DNA of 64,000 nt from Gammaproteobacteria bacterium (GCA_016705365.1 JADIYI010000009.1:310001-374000); one strand, 5' to 3'. Numbered from the stretch's first letter, positions 1 through 9,055 are shown. Program-made: numbers and translations. The notes: a model not told the origin generated them from the sequence alone.

Positions 1-1
1 C

Positions 2-1684
2 CTTCCCCCACACAACGAGCGGCTGCGCTGGATCAGCGGTTTCAGTGGCTCGGCGGGCGTGGTGATCGTGCTCGCCGACAGCGCGGCGATCTTTGTCGAC
101 GGCCGTTACACGGTTCAGGTGCGTCAGCAGGTGCCGGCCGATCTGTTCGAGTTCCTGCACCTGGTCGAGGAGCCGCACGCGCGCTGGCTCGGCAAACGCC
201 TCGGTGCCGGCAAACGGGTCGGCTACGATTCGCGCCTGCACACGCTGTCATGGCAACGCCGGACCAGCGAAGTGCTCGAGGAATGCTCCGTCGCACTGGT
301 AACGCTGGAGGAGAACCCGATCGATCGTGCCTGGCACGACCGGCCTATACCCGAAATCCATCCTGCCGTACTGCTGGACCAGCGCTTCACGGGGCGTGCA
401 AGCCTCGACAAGCGGCGTGAAATCGGGGCGCTGATCACGGGGAAAGGTGCCGACGCGGCATTGATCTTTGCCGCCGATTCGATTGCGTGGCTGCTGAACA
501 TCCGCGGCAGCGATGTGCCGCATATGCCGGTGGTGCTCGGTTATGCCCTGCTCGCGGCGGACGGCGGCATGCGGTTTTTCACCGATATCGCAAAAATTCC
601 GCCGGGTTTTGAAGCGCATGTCGGGCCGGGTGTCGAAGTCCTCGCGCAAGCCCGATATGCGCAGGCTCTGGCATCGCTGGGTGGACAGAAAATCCTCGCC
701 GATCCCGATACCGCCAATGCCTGGTGCCAGCTGCTGCTCGAGAGTTCGGGTGCCCGCCTGATTGCGACGCCCGATCCGGTGCTGCTGCCCAAGGCGTGCA
801 AGAACGCCGCCGAGATCGACGGCATGCGCCGCGCCCATATCCGCGACGCGGTTGCCGAATGCCGCTTTCTCGCCTGGCTGGATGCCGAAGTCACTGCGGG
901 GCGTCTACACGACGAGGCAATGCTATGCGAGCGCCTGTTCGAATTCCGCGCCGACGACGAGCTGTTCCGCGACCTGAGCTTCGATACCATCTCGGCCGCC
1001 GGCGGTAATGCCGCGATGTGCCATTACCGGCATTCGGATACCGATCCGGGGCGACTCTCGATGAACAGCGTCTACCTCGTCGACAGCGGCGCCCAGTATC
1101 TCGACGGTACCACCGATATCACGCGCACGGTCGCGATCGGCGACCCCGGCGCCGAGATCAGGCGTCTTGCAACATTGGTGCTGAAGGGGCATATCGCGCT
1201 CGACCAGGCGCGCTTCCCCAAGGGCACCACCGGCACCCAGCTCGATGTGCTGGCGCGCCAGTACCTGTGGCAGCAGGGCTTCGACTATGACCACGGCACC
1301 GGGCATGGCGTCGGCAGCTTCCTGAGCGTGCACGAGGGGCCGCAACGCATCGGCAAAGGCTGGAACGCGACCGCACTCGCCCCCGGCATGGTGATCAGCA
1401 ATGAACCGGGTTATTACAAGGCCGGTTGCTATGGCATCCGCCACGAGAACCTGCTGCTGGTCACTGAACTCGAAGTACCCGCCGGCAGCGACCAGCCCAT
1501 GTACGGCTTCGAGGCGCTCACCCTGGTGCCCTTCGATCGGCGCCTGAGCGACCGCACGCTGCTCGATGCCACCGAGATCGCATGGCTGAACCGCTATCAC
1601 CGGCGCGTCGCGACGACCATCGCTCCGCTGCTCGACGGGAGCGACCGCGAGTGGCTGCTCCAGGCAACCCGCGCCCTGGATTGA
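2..1684 (+). CDS. Xaa-Pro aminopeptidase, M24 family (5' end outside window)
   Basis: Cytosolic metallopeptidase that removes an N-terminal residue preceding proline. The frame is open from base 2 and continues in from the left, so about 560 C-terminal residues are present and a short N-terminal piece is missing. The first visible residues include ERLRWISGFSGSAG, the usual start of the creatinase N-domain. The C-terminal pita-bread domain shows all five metal ligands: two Asp in VDSGAQYLDGTTDITR, His in GTGHGVG, Glu in NEPGYY and Glu in FEALTLVPFD. The gene ends with TGA at 1682-1684, next to a hairpin repeat shared with the convergent hydrolase gene. The family is clear; the peptide substrate is not. 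Confidence 0.93.
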   Translation, partial: LPPHNERLRWISGFSGSAGVVIVLADSAAIFVDGRYTVQVRQQVPADLFEFLHLVEEPHARWLGKRLGAGKRVGYDSRLHTLSWQRRTSEVLEECSVALVTLEENPIDRAWHDRPIPEIHPAVLLDQRFTGRASLDKRREIGALITGKGADAALIFAADSIAWLLNIRGSDVPHMPVVLGYALLAADGGMRFFTDIAKIPPGFEAHVGPGVEVLAQARYAQALASLGGQKILADPDTANAWCQLLLESSGARLIATPDPVLLPKACKNAAEIDGMRRAHIRDAVAECRFLAWLDAEVTAGRLHDEAMLCERLFEFRADDELFRDLSFDTISAAGGNAAMCHYRHSDTDPGRLSMNSVYLVDSGAQYLDGTTDITRTVAIGDPGAEIRRLATLVLKGHIALDQARFPKGTTGTQLDVLARQYLWQQGFDYDHGTGHGVGSFLSVHEGPQRIGKGWNATALAPGMVISNEPGYYKAGCYGIRHENLLLVTELEVPAGSDQPMYGFEALTLVPFDRRLSDRTLLDATEIAWLNRYHRRVATTIAPLLDGSDREWLLQATRALD

Positions 1685-1755
1685 ATTAAACGGGGTCAGT
1701 TAAACGGGGTCAGAGTCAATTTCTTTTCAGAAATTGACTCTGACCCCGTTTAATT
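1684..1755. repeat. REP-like perfect hairpin between convergent genes
   Basis: A 23-base arm (1700-1722) containing GGGGTCAGAGTCAATTT is perfectly complementary to 1731-1753, and pairing can extend to a four-base loop. A partial direct copy of the outer arm (TTAAACGGGGTCAG) lies just before it at 1686-1699. The TAA stop of the leftward hydrolase is inside the right arm. The motif resembles palindromes mobilised by REP-associated tyrosine transposases, but no such transposase is in the window. It may also act as a bidirectional transcription terminator. Confidence 0.8.
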
Positions 1756-2766
1756 CTTGCCGGCCAAGTGCCGGCTGAGAAAGCGGTCGAACTCCTGCCG
1801 CATCTCGGCCATTTCCGGCGCGTCGAAGCCGAAGCCACCGTGCGGCATCGCTTCCCATACATGCAGTTCCGCGGCGACATCCGCATTGCGCAGGGCGCGG
1901 TGCATGCGCACGCTGTTCGACAGGAACAGGTCGCGCGTTCCGGTCTGGATGAAACTGGCGGGAAAGCCACGGCCGAAATCGCCGAACAGCGGCGACATCA
2001 GCGGCTGACGCAAATCCGCGCCATTCGCATACTGCGCGATCTCCTCGGCCAGGCGCCCGGGCAGGGCATTGTCGATGTCCTGGTTGGTGAAAAAGCTGTC
2101 ACCCGACTCGGTGAGATCGCACTGCGGCGTGAACAGACCGAGTGCCGCCGGCAGCGCCAGCCCCTGATCGCGCGCCTTGAGCACCGCGGCCGCCGCGATG
2201 TTGCCGCCCGCGGAAGCGCCCGACAGCGCGATCCGCGATGCGTCATGCTGCTGCAGGGCCGCACCATAGACCGCGACCACATCATCGATGGCCGCCGGAA
2301 AGGGATGATCCGGCGGCACGCGATAATCCACCGACCAGGTCTCGCAGCCGCTCTGCATCGCCAGCAACCCGGCTTCGGCACGCGCGTACGCACCGCCGAA
2401 GTAGAGCAGTGCGCCACCGTGCACCACGATGCGCAACCAACTGTCACGCCCGGGGCGCGGCCTGACCGGTGTCGCGACATGAACCACCACGCCGGCAATC
2501 TCACGCGTCTCGATCCGCGCGCGCCCCGCGCACAGCGCAAGCATCTGCGTGACGCGCGGCGCGCTCGAGGCGTTGACCGTCTCGATATGCCGGCGCCACT
2601 CCTGGGTGGCATCCGCTGCCGGGCGCGGCCCCAGTTCCAGGCGCGGCATTGCCAGCATGCGCCGCGCCTCGGCACTGACGGAGGACGGCAGTGGAATGCA
2701 GCGCCGCCCCAGGTGCAGATTGCCCTCGGCATCGAGCCGCGCTGCCTGATCGTCGTCTTCGCTCAT
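1750..2766 (-). CDS. alpha/beta hydrolase, hormone-sensitive lipase type
   Basis: A 338-residue esterase or lipase that hydrolyses carboxylic esters. It has the HSL-family signatures in order: an HGG oxyanion motif (VVHGGALLYFGG), the nucleophile elbow GASAGGN in place of the usual GDSAGGN, an Asp in GTRDLF and a His in MPHGGFGF. No signal peptide is visible, so it is likely cytosolic. It may release acyl chains for the CoA-dependent pathways encoded elsewhere, but that is only inferred from context. The stop codon lies within the REP-like hairpin, so the element's arrival may have set the present C-terminus. Confidence 0.9.
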   Translation of the reverse strand: MSEDDDQAARLDAEGNLHLGRRCIPLPSSVSAEARRMLAMPRLELGPRPAADATQEWRRHIETVNASSAPRVTQMLALCAGRARIETREIAGVVVHVATPVRPRPGRDSWLRIVVHGGALLYFGGAYARAEAGLLAMQSGCETWSVDYRVPPDHPFPAAIDDVVAVYGAALQQHDASRIALSGASAGGNIAAAAVLKARDQGLALPAALGLFTPQCDLTESGDSFFTNQDIDNALPGRLAEEIAQYANGADLRQPLMSPLFGDFGRGFPASFIQTGTRDLFLSNSVRMHRALRNADVAAELHVWEAMPHGGFGFDAPEMAEMRQEFDRFLSRHLAGKN

Positions 2767-2921
2767 GATGCTGCCTCACCGGTACCGTCGTTGTCGTAAC
2801 CCTAGCGAGGGCACGACATCGGCGCAAGCTGTTGCGATGCGGCAGCGGGCACAACGACCACCACGCAATCACATACGGTGAGTCCCGAGGCGTTTGCCAG
2901 GGATCAAATGGCGCGCTTCGC

Positions 2922-5159
2922 CTAGAATTCCATGCGCAGGTCGACCCCGAAACTGCGAGGATCGCCAAAGCTGCCTGTCTGGAACTGGGCGTAATCGATA
3001 CCGAAGATCTGGTAGTCCTCGTCAGCCAGGTTTTTGCCCCACACTGCAATGCTTGCATCAACGCTTTCAAATGGCAGTTCGCTCAGTGTGATGCGCGCAT
3101 TGACGAGCGCGTAGTCATCAGCCTGCGTCGTGGCGGAGTTCAGGGGAGAGAACGCGACTTCGTCTTTGTAGGTGGCATCCAGTCGAACCGCGACCGTCCC
3201 GATAGCGATAGGCAAAAATCTGAATTCGATGAAACCCGAGGCGGTGTTCTCCGGCATGTACGGAAGGGCGGCAGAATCGGTGACATCGATCTGCCCGTAA
3301 ACGAACTCGTTGATCTCGTAATCGAGATATCCGTAACTCAGCCCGAGAGTCAAACCTGCCACCGGACTCGCAAGAAGCTCGACCTCTGCACCCCAGATAT
3401 CAGTACTTCCCACATTCAGCGCGGTACTTTCGCCGGCGACGTACACGATTGACTGCATGTCCTCGAATTCCGAATAGAACAAGGCCGTGTTCAGGCGCAG
3501 TCGATGCTCGAACCACTCGGTCTTGGCACCCAACTCGTAGGAAACAACAGTTTCTTCGTCGGCCGGGGTGGAAAACGAGGCCGCGGAGGAACGCACGTTG
3601 AAGATGCCGGCGTTATAGGCTTCCGCCACCCGCAGATAGACATTGACGTCTTCGCTCGCCTGAAAGTCGATGGTGCCCGCCGGACTGAAGTGATTCCAGC
3701 TCTTCTGGCCCGGCATATCGGCGGGCACACCGTTATGCACGGTTTTGTGGACATCCTTGTCGTCGTCCGTGTAGCGGCCACCCAGGGTAACCCGCAATCT
3801 GTCATCAAGAACCGGCAAGGTGTAGGTGGCTTGTCCGTATACGGCCATCGATTTGTTGTCGATGGTGAAGGTCTTCGAGGTATCGTTGAAAAAAACAAAG
3901 GGGGCCAGGGCATCGTAATACAGCGAGCCGATCGTTGATTCGGTTCCCTCTTCGTCGAAATAATACAATCCCGCCACATAATCCAGACGGCCATCGAGGG
4001 TGGTACCCACCGCTTGCAGCTCCTGCGAAAACTGCTCGTCGTCCCGTGTGCCATAGACGTTGTAGAGCCCGCCCGTACTCATGGCGCCGGTGGAAAGCAA
4101 TCGCGCGGTGAACTCGACCGGTGTTCCGTCGAGGTCAGGGTCGTACTGGAGATTGCTGTCGCGATACCCGGTAATGGACTTCAACGTGACATCACCAAGA
4201 TCCCACGTGGCAACAAGAGTGTGGGCATCAATCGTGATTTCATCGCGCCCGGCGGTGTCGAGCGAAAAACGCTCCAGGCGTTTGCGCCGCGACGCGTATC
4301 GATCGGCACCCATCGAGGGGGGAGCGTACAGGAGCTGGTCCTGGCGGGAGGTACCATTGCGGTTGATGTGATCAAAGGCATAGTCGATGACGATGTCCTC
4401 GTTCAGGTTCCAGGCCGCGGCGAAACGAAGGGAATCGCTATCCACCTCGCCAAGGTCGTGCGGGCCCGCAACCCGATCATTGACACGATTCGCCCAGCCG
4501 TCGCTCATGGTCTTCAGATAGCTGAATTTCAGATTGACGCTTCCCAGTTCCCCCAGCTCGGACGGATTCAGGTCGAGCACGGTCTTCGAGCGGAATCGTC
4601 CATACTCACCAAATCCGAGTTCCTGTTTCAGGCCGAGCTCACCTGTCGGCTTGGTGGTAATCACGTTGATCGAACCGCCCGTGGTGTTCTTTCCCCAAAG
4701 TGTTCCCTGGGGACCCCGCAGCACTTCGATCCGCTCCAGGTCGAGTTCGAATACCGTTGCCGTATTACGTGCCACGTAGACGCCGTCAACATAGAGACCC
4801 ACCTTCGGGTCGATGGCCGCGGATGGTTCGGCACTGCCTATGCCACGCAGCGTTATGGCGGTCCCGTTGGTGCCGGATTGCGGCATGATATTCAGATTCG
4901 GCACGTATTCCCCGATCGCGGTGAAGTCCGTCGCACCGATTGCCTCGAGGGCGGAGGACGAGAACGCCGAGACCGCGACCGGGATGCCCTGCAACCCCTC
5001 CTCGCGCTTCTGCGCGGTAACCACGATGACTTCGAGCGCGCCCGCTGCCGAACCGGAACCTGCAGCGCCCTGCGCCGCGGCGACAGCGGACATCGCGACC
5101 GGCGCGCACAGCGAGGCGATGATCAGGCCCGGAACACGACTCATGAACCGATGTTTCAT
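2922..5159 (-). CDS. TonB-dependent outer-membrane receptor
   Basis: A 745-residue active importer of the outer membrane. An N-terminal signal peptide ends near residue 30 (AVAAAQ). The TonB box is EVIVVTAQKREE, then the plug domain with GLYVDGVYV and the LERIEVLRGPQGTLWGKN signature, then a long beta-barrel ending in the terminal Phe (RMEF) used for barrel assembly. The start has a strong ribosome site (GGGGGAA) seven bases upstream. It is the last of three minus-strand genes (SnoaL-like, PNPOx-like, receptor) divergent from a TetR regulator. The ligand cannot be read from sequence; siderophore, sterol or other hydrophobic substrates are possible. Confidence 0.93.
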   Translation of the reverse strand: MKHRFMSRVPGLIIASLCAPVAMSAVAAAQGAAGSGSAAGALEVIVVTAQKREEGLQGIPVAVSAFSSSALEAIGATDFTAIGEYVPNLNIMPQSGTNGTAITLRGIGSAEPSAAIDPKVGLYVDGVYVARNTATVFELDLERIEVLRGPQGTLWGKNTTGGSINVITTKPTGELGLKQELGFGEYGRFRSKTVLDLNPSELGELGSVNLKFSYLKTMSDGWANRVNDRVAGPHDLGEVDSDSLRFAAAWNLNEDIVIDYAFDHINRNGTSRQDQLLYAPPSMGADRYASRRKRLERFSLDTAGRDEITIDAHTLVATWDLGDVTLKSITGYRDSNLQYDPDLDGTPVEFTARLLSTGAMSTGGLYNVYGTRDDEQFSQELQAVGTTLDGRLDYVAGLYYFDEEGTESTIGSLYYDALAPFVFFNDTSKTFTIDNKSMAVYGQATYTLPVLDDRLRVTLGGRYTDDDKDVHKTVHNGVPADMPGQKSWNHFSPAGTIDFQASEDVNVYLRVAEAYNAGIFNVRSSAASFSTPADEETVVSYELGAKTEWFEHRLRLNTALFYSEFEDMQSIVYVAGESTALNVGSTDIWGAEVELLASPVAGLTLGLSYGYLDYEINEFVYGQIDVTDSAALPYMPENTASGFIEFRFLPIAIGTVAVRLDATYKDEVAFSPLNSATTQADDYALVNARITLSELPFESVDASIAVWGKNLADEDYQIFGIDYAQFQTGSFGDPRSFGVDLRMEF

Positions 5160-5226
5160 TTTTTATTCCCCCAGGAAAAAATCATGTAACTGGATTTCGC
5201 CATCAGGCGGCCGATGCAATGAACTG

Positions 5227-5646
5227 TCACGGATCATGCGCATCGAGATTCACCGCACGTACCCGCGCCAGCTCAAGTGTCACGGTCACGCGTTCGTCTC
5301 CCGGCCTGTCGAATGGATAGCGTTCGAGGCCAAAGTATTTCGCCGCCACGCTATCGATGAATTCGCGCCGAACATCGTCCGTCAGCCCGACCTGGCCGCG
5401 TAATTCGAGATAACGCCGCGAATCATGCGGATCAACGATCAGCGCCGTGAGACAGGGGTCTGCCACCAGGCACTTGTACTTGTGATAGCTTTTCAGCGTG
5501 CTGAAACGGAACCTGCCCTCCGCCCAGAGAAAGGACACCAGGTTGTTTGCCAGCAGACCATTCGGCAATTTGTGAGCGACGCAAGCCAGCGCCTTGCTCT
5601 GCACAATGTCTTTATGACTGTCGGGTATCACACATGCCAGTTGCAT
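5227..5646 (-). CDS. pyridoxamine 5'-phosphate oxidase-like flavin-binding protein
   Basis: A 139-residue split-barrel protein of the PNPOx-like superfamily, which usually binds FMN, F420 or haem. It opens with QLACVIPDSHKDIV and has the strand pattern of small F420/FMN split-barrel reductases (RFSTLKSYHKYKCL, then DPCLTALIVDP, RYLELRGQVGL). I chose the ATG at 5646 because the AAGG site lies just upstream and homologues begin near the SHKDI motif; a longer start at 5688 would add 14 unusual residues. It overlaps the end of the upstream SnoaL-like gene and so is probably translated with it. The cofactor is undetermined. Confidence 0.78.
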   Translation of the reverse strand: MQLACVIPDSHKDIVQSKALACVAHKLPNGLLANNLVSFLWAEGRFRFSTLKSYHKYKCLVADPCLTALIVDPHDSRRYLELRGQVGLTDDVRREFIDSVAAKYFGLERYPFDRPGDERVTVTLELARVRAVNLDAHDP

Positions 5647-5662
5647 CGGCTCGACCTTGCGG

Positions 5663-6166
5663 CTAGTTTGCGGGCGGCTCGTCGGCAAGAAAGTAATTCA
5701 GCGACTGTATGCGACCATCCTTGACGGTAAAGAGGTCGATTACGTGCAGCGAAGAGCCGTCGGAAAGACCGATATGGATCTCCGCCGCCACCCGCGACCC
5801 GTCAGAGAGCAATGGCCCGGCATTTCGCGGCTGCGGGCTGCCTGATGCGATGGACTCGGTGTAGAACTTCCTGATCGCTTCACTGCCCGTTGTGCGCCTC
5901 CCCAAGCCCAGCAACAGCGCATCGGGGTGAAACAGATCGACGACGCTGATATCGCCGTTGCGCATCAACGCAAAATACTTTTCCACCACGGCGATCGCGG
6001 GATCTGAAGCCTGCATGACGCTCACCCTGTCTGTTTCCGGTTGTTGATGATTTACGGGTATGGGAGTTTCTGATACCGCTGCCATTGCCGGTTGGCCACA
6101 AGCGATGACGATGAGCAGGAGGCTCATTCGATTCAGTTTTGTCTTGAACCACATCGCGGTCACCAT
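5663..6166 (-). CDS. secreted SnoaL/NTF2-like fold protein
   Basis: A 167-residue protein with a hydrophobic N-terminal signal (LLLIVIACGQPAMAA) followed by an NTF2-like cone fold (VVEKYFALMRNGDISVVDLFHPDA, later FTVKDGRIQSLNYFL). Such proteins bind or isomerise small hydrophobic molecules, including ketosteroids, or serve as non-enzymatic pockets. It is the first gene of the operon leading to the TonB receptor and is transcribed away from the AT-rich control region shared with the TetR gene. An export signal on this fold suggests a periplasmic ligand-binding or processing role, but no catalytic residues can be assigned. Confidence 0.75.
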   Translation of the reverse strand: MVTAMWFKTKLNRMSLLLIVIACGQPAMAAVSETPIPVNHQQPETDRVSVMQASDPAIAVVEKYFALMRNGDISVVDLFHPDALLLGLGRRTTGSEAIRKFYTESIASGSPQPRNAGPLLSDGSRVAAEIHIGLSDGSSLHVIDLFTVKDGRIQSLNYFLADEPPAN

Positions 6167-6255
6167 CCAGTCGAAAAATGATCACTGCCACCACCGCCTT
6201 TACGGCATCGCGACCGCCAAGGATTCCGGTTGCGATCACGGTTGGCCTGCTCTGA

Positions 6256-6286
6256 TTGACACGTCATCGACATTGCTTTTGATAAT
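6256..6286 (+). promoter_or_regulatory. likely sigma-70 promoter toward the TetR gene
   Basis: TTGACA at 6256-6261 is a perfect -35 box. GATAAT at 6281-6286 follows after 19 bases, slightly longer than optimal. It lies in a 308-base divergent gap that is strikingly AT-rich compared with its surroundings. Confidence 0.5.
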
Positions 6287-6293
6287 ATATTCT

Positions 6294-6350
6294 TATTATT
6301 TAAAGTCAATATTTAAATAATATATGATTATTTAATTTATTATAAATAAT
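6294..6350. promoter_or_regulatory. two tandem AT-rich inverted repeats, probable TetR operators
   Basis: The first repeat has 11-base perfect arms at 6294-6304 and 6312-6322 (TATTATTTAAA). The second has 8-base arms at 6327-6334 and 6343-6350 (ATTATTTA). Both share the half-site ATTATTTA and lie between the promoter and the TetR start. The spacing and symmetry fit binding of a TetR dimer at two adjacent operators. Nothing else is seen in the rest of the 6167-6474 gap. Confidence 0.6.
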
Positions 6351-6474
6351 AAATGATCTGTTTTTTTGGTGCGTAAATTTGTTATTCTGCCGAAGGTCAA
6401 CGCTTTCGGAGCGTTGCCAATCACCAATTCCATCAGTTGTCGGACATCAGTGCTGAAGAGGGCTCACGGATCAT

Positions 6475-7173
6475 ATGAGGCAAGCGGATAACAAGGCGAA
6501 GCGCACTGACACTACCCGCGCGCTGATCATCGGCACGGCCGAGAAATTGTTTGCGGAGCATGGTGTCAGCGGCGTCACCATCAACAGCATCAACCAGGCC
6601 GCAGGACAAAAGAACAGCAATGCCGTGCGCTACCATTTTGGCGACAAGACCGGCCTGTTGCTGGCGATCATCGACAAACACCTCGAACAAATTGCCGAAC
6701 ACCGCAAGATCATGCTGAAGAATCTGGCCAGGAGGGGGAATCACAGCCTGCGGGACCTGGTCGAAACCCTGGTGCACCCGATTGCCCGGCAAATGAACGA
6801 GCCCGGCGGAGGAGAGGCATTCATCCACATCAACGCCGAATTCATTACCGTCAAAGCGTTCAGTTTCTACAAGGAAATAGACAACCCCATCCGCGTTCAC
6901 TTCGAGGACCAGCTGATCTTGCTGTTCCAGGCACACCTGTCGCACCTGCCGAAAATATTGCATATGCAACGAATGATCCTGGTGTCGGGAATGATCTACA
7001 ACAGCCTCTCCAGTCACGCCCGCATCCGTCATCAGCTGCCGGCAGACAACCCGGTCATCGATTTCGATCTTGCCGTCTGCAACCTGGTGGACGCCATCGT
7101 CGCAATCCTGTCCAGCCCGGTTTCCGACGAGGCGGCAAAACTGATCTCGCGCAAACCGGTTGCGAAATCATGA
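6475..7173 (+). CDS. TetR/AcrR family transcriptional regulator
   Basis: A 232-residue ligand-responsive DNA-binding dimer. The N-terminal helix-turn-helix is visible (RALIIGTAEKLFAEHGVSG, then INQAAGQKNSNAVRYHFGDK), followed by a helical ligand domain of about 160 residues. It is divergent from the SnoaL-like/PNPOx-like/TonB operon, with tandem inverted repeats between them, so it probably represses itself and that operon until a lipophilic inducer binds. The next gene starts within about 40 bases and may be co-transcribed. Confidence 0.9.
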   Translation: MRQADNKAKRTDTTRALIIGTAEKLFAEHGVSGVTINSINQAAGQKNSNAVRYHFGDKTGLLLAIIDKHLEQIAEHRKIMLKNLARRGNHSLRDLVETLVHPIARQMNEPGGGEAFIHINAEFITVKAFSFYKEIDNPIRVHFEDQLILLFQAHLSHLPKILHMQRMILVSGMIYNSLSSHARIRHQLPADNPVIDFDLAVCNLVDAIVAILSSPVSDEAAKLISRKPVAKS

Positions 7174-7210
7174 ACGCGCATCCGGCGCTTTCGTCTGGTA
7201 CCTGTCGCCC

Positions 7211-7606
7211 ATGAAATTGCTGCTCAAACTGCTGATTGCATCCATCGGCCTGCTATATCTTCTGATCTGGTTGCGGTTGATGACCGATCCGGGTGCGATG
7301 CTCGAGCAGTTTGCGCTCGTACCGGAGGGCATTGCGGGTCTCAACTCACTGCGCGCCAATGTCGGCGTATTGTTCTGTGCCGGAACGCTGTTTTGCTTTC
7401 TGTCACTGCGCGCAAATGGTCACTGGTGGTTGCTGCCTGCGGCGGCGCTGACCGGAGGTGCTGCCCTCGGCAGGCTGATCGGCATGGCGATGGATGGAAT
7501 CGCCTGGGAATCCATGACGGGGCTGCTGTTCGAACTGGCGATCATCGCAATATTCCTGCTGGCGTACCGGGCCCTCGGAGGCACCGCTTCCCGATCAGCT
7601 GATTAG
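7211..7606 (+). CDS. DUF4345-like four-helix membrane protein
   Basis: A 131-residue integral inner-membrane protein with four hydrophobic segments. The stretch GLNSLRANVG followed by an LRANGHWWLLPAAALTGG segment and LGRLIGMAMDG resembles the uncharacterised DUF4345 family. I chose the ATG at 7211 because it starts directly on the first membrane helix; an upstream in-frame start at 7160 would overlap the TetR gene. No function is known. Position suggests co-expression with the TetR regulator. Confidence 0.72.
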   Translation: MKLLLKLLIASIGLLYLLIWLRLMTDPGAMLEQFALVPEGIAGLNSLRANVGVLFCAGTLFCFLSLRANGHWWLLPAAALTGGAALGRLIGMAMDGIAWESMTGLLFELAIIAIFLLAYRALGGTASRSAD

Positions 7607-7651
7607 TGCTACCGATTGAATCCAGGCGATGCAGGGCTTAATCTGCCACCC

Positions 7652-8356
7652 ATGCTGATCGAAATCTATCGCTACAACCCGGAGACCGATGCGCAGCCGC
7701 GCATGCAGTCCTTTGATTACGATCCACCACAGGGTCGTGATGTGATGGTGCTCGATCTGCTCGAGCATCTCAAAGTCGAAGACCCGACTCTCACCTTCAG
7801 GCGCTCCTGCCGCGAAGGCGTGTGCGGCTCGGACGGCGTCAACATGAACGGCGGCAACGGACTGGCCTGCGTCACCCCGATCTCGCAGGTGATCGCCAAC
7901 GACAAGCTGGTGATCCGGCCACTGCCGGGACTGCCGGTGATTCGCGACCTCGTGGTCGATATGGAGCAGTTCTGGCAGCAGTACGCGCGCGTAAAACCGT
8001 ATCTGATCAACCACGACCCGACACCTGCCATTGAACGCCTGCAATCCCCGGAAGAGCGTGCCAGGCTCGACAACCTGTACGAATGCATCCTGTGCGCCTG
8101 TTGCTCGACGGCCTGCCCCTCGTGGTGGTGGAACCCCGACCGGTATGCGGGCCCCGCGGCGCTGCTGCAAGCGTACCGCTTCCTGCAGGACAGCCGGGAC
8201 ACCGCCACCGCCGAGCGCCTGGCGGATCTGGACGATCATTTCAGCGTGTTCCGCTGTCGTGGGGTCGGTAACTGCAATGTCTACTGCCCCAGGGGGCTCG
8301 AGCCGCTGAAGGCCATCGATGCCATCAAACTGAGAATGCTTGAACGCGGCAGCTAA
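7652..8356 (+). CDS. sdhB: succinate dehydrogenase iron-sulfur subunit-like protein (isolated)
   Basis: A 234-residue SdhB-type electron-transfer subunit carrying three iron-sulfur clusters. The [2Fe-2S] ligands are C53, C58, D61 and C73 (SCREGVCGSDG); Asp as third ligand is the E. coli type. The [4Fe-4S] and [3Fe-4S] ligands come from CILCACCSTACP and RCRGVGNCNVYCPRG. The ATG at 7652 gives the normal family length; a TTG at 7616 would add 12 residues. No sdhA, sdhC or sdhD is adjacent, which is unusual, so it either complements subunits elsewhere or is a specialised paralogue. Confidence 0.9.
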   Translation: MLIEIYRYNPETDAQPRMQSFDYDPPQGRDVMVLDLLEHLKVEDPTLTFRRSCREGVCGSDGVNMNGGNGLACVTPISQVIANDKLVIRPLPGLPVIRDLVVDMEQFWQQYARVKPYLINHDPTPAIERLQSPEERARLDNLYECILCACCSTACPSWWWNPDRYAGPAALLQAYRFLQDSRDTATAERLADLDDHFSVFRCRGVGNCNVYCPRGLEPLKAIDAIKLRMLERGS

Positions 8357-8435
8357 ATGGCTTTGCTGTGCGGGCAGCGACGGCTGCCGTCGTCCCGGGC
8401 ACGCGCGCGAGACCGTGCAAGCGAGAGGTGATGGG

Positions 8436-8990
8436 TTGAGCAGGGAATCAGGTCGCGAGAAATCCCGTCGAACACCGGGCGCAACGCGCGAGTACGCCTC
8501 GCCCGCGTGCTCCAGGCACGAATTCGAGGGCGCGGAACCCGCGTATTTCAACCGCACGGAGTTGCTGGCACTGCTGAACGAGCTGCTGGAAGGAGAGCGC
8601 GCCGGCGCACGCGGACTGATCGAGATGCAACATGACTGCGACGATTCCGAACTCGGAAAGCTGTTGCACCAGGTGGCCAGGGACGAGGCGCGATTCTGCG
8701 CGATGCTGGGTGCTCATTGCGCGCGCCTCGGCGCCGAACCGAGCCGTGCGACGGGTGTGTTTTTCGACAAGCTGCGGGCACGCGCGACACTCGCGGAAAA
8801 ATTCGTGCTGCTCGATCGCGGGCAGTCGGCGGTGGTGCTCCGGCTTGAGGCCAGCATCCCGCGCATCGAGCACGATGGCCTGCGTACCGATTTCATGGAG
8901 ATGCGCGACGTGCATATCGCGAACATCGAGCGTTGCGCGCGTTATGCCGGTATCGAACCCGGAATACGCTTCGAATCGCGCAAGCCGTGA
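8436..8990 (+). CDS. ferritin-like helical protein, DUF6306-type
   Basis: A 184-residue mostly helical protein. The core ELLNELLEGERAGARGLIE, then the histidine/glutamate pattern LLHQVARDEARFCAMLGAH, looks like a ferritin-like four-helix bundle of the DUF6306 kind, with Glu and His spaced as possible metal ligands. The chosen TTG start at 8436 has a strong ribosome site (GAGAGGTGA) just upstream. A TTG at 8340 would overlap the sdhB-like gene and add arginine-rich sequence unlike the family. It may protect or supply iron for the neighbouring Fe-S protein, but that is inference. Confidence 0.65.
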   Translation: MSRESGREKSRRTPGATREYASPACSRHEFEGAEPAYFNRTELLALLNELLEGERAGARGLIEMQHDCDDSELGKLLHQVARDEARFCAMLGAHCARLGAEPSRATGVFFDKLRARATLAEKFVLLDRGQSAVVLRLEASIPRIEHDGLRTDFMEMRDVHIANIERCARYAGIEPGIRFESRKP

Positions 8991-9055
8991 ACTCCGGTAC
9001 GTCCTGTTGCCGGCAGTTCAGGGCTTTGGAGCCAGCCCCGTTTTGACCCATGCAG

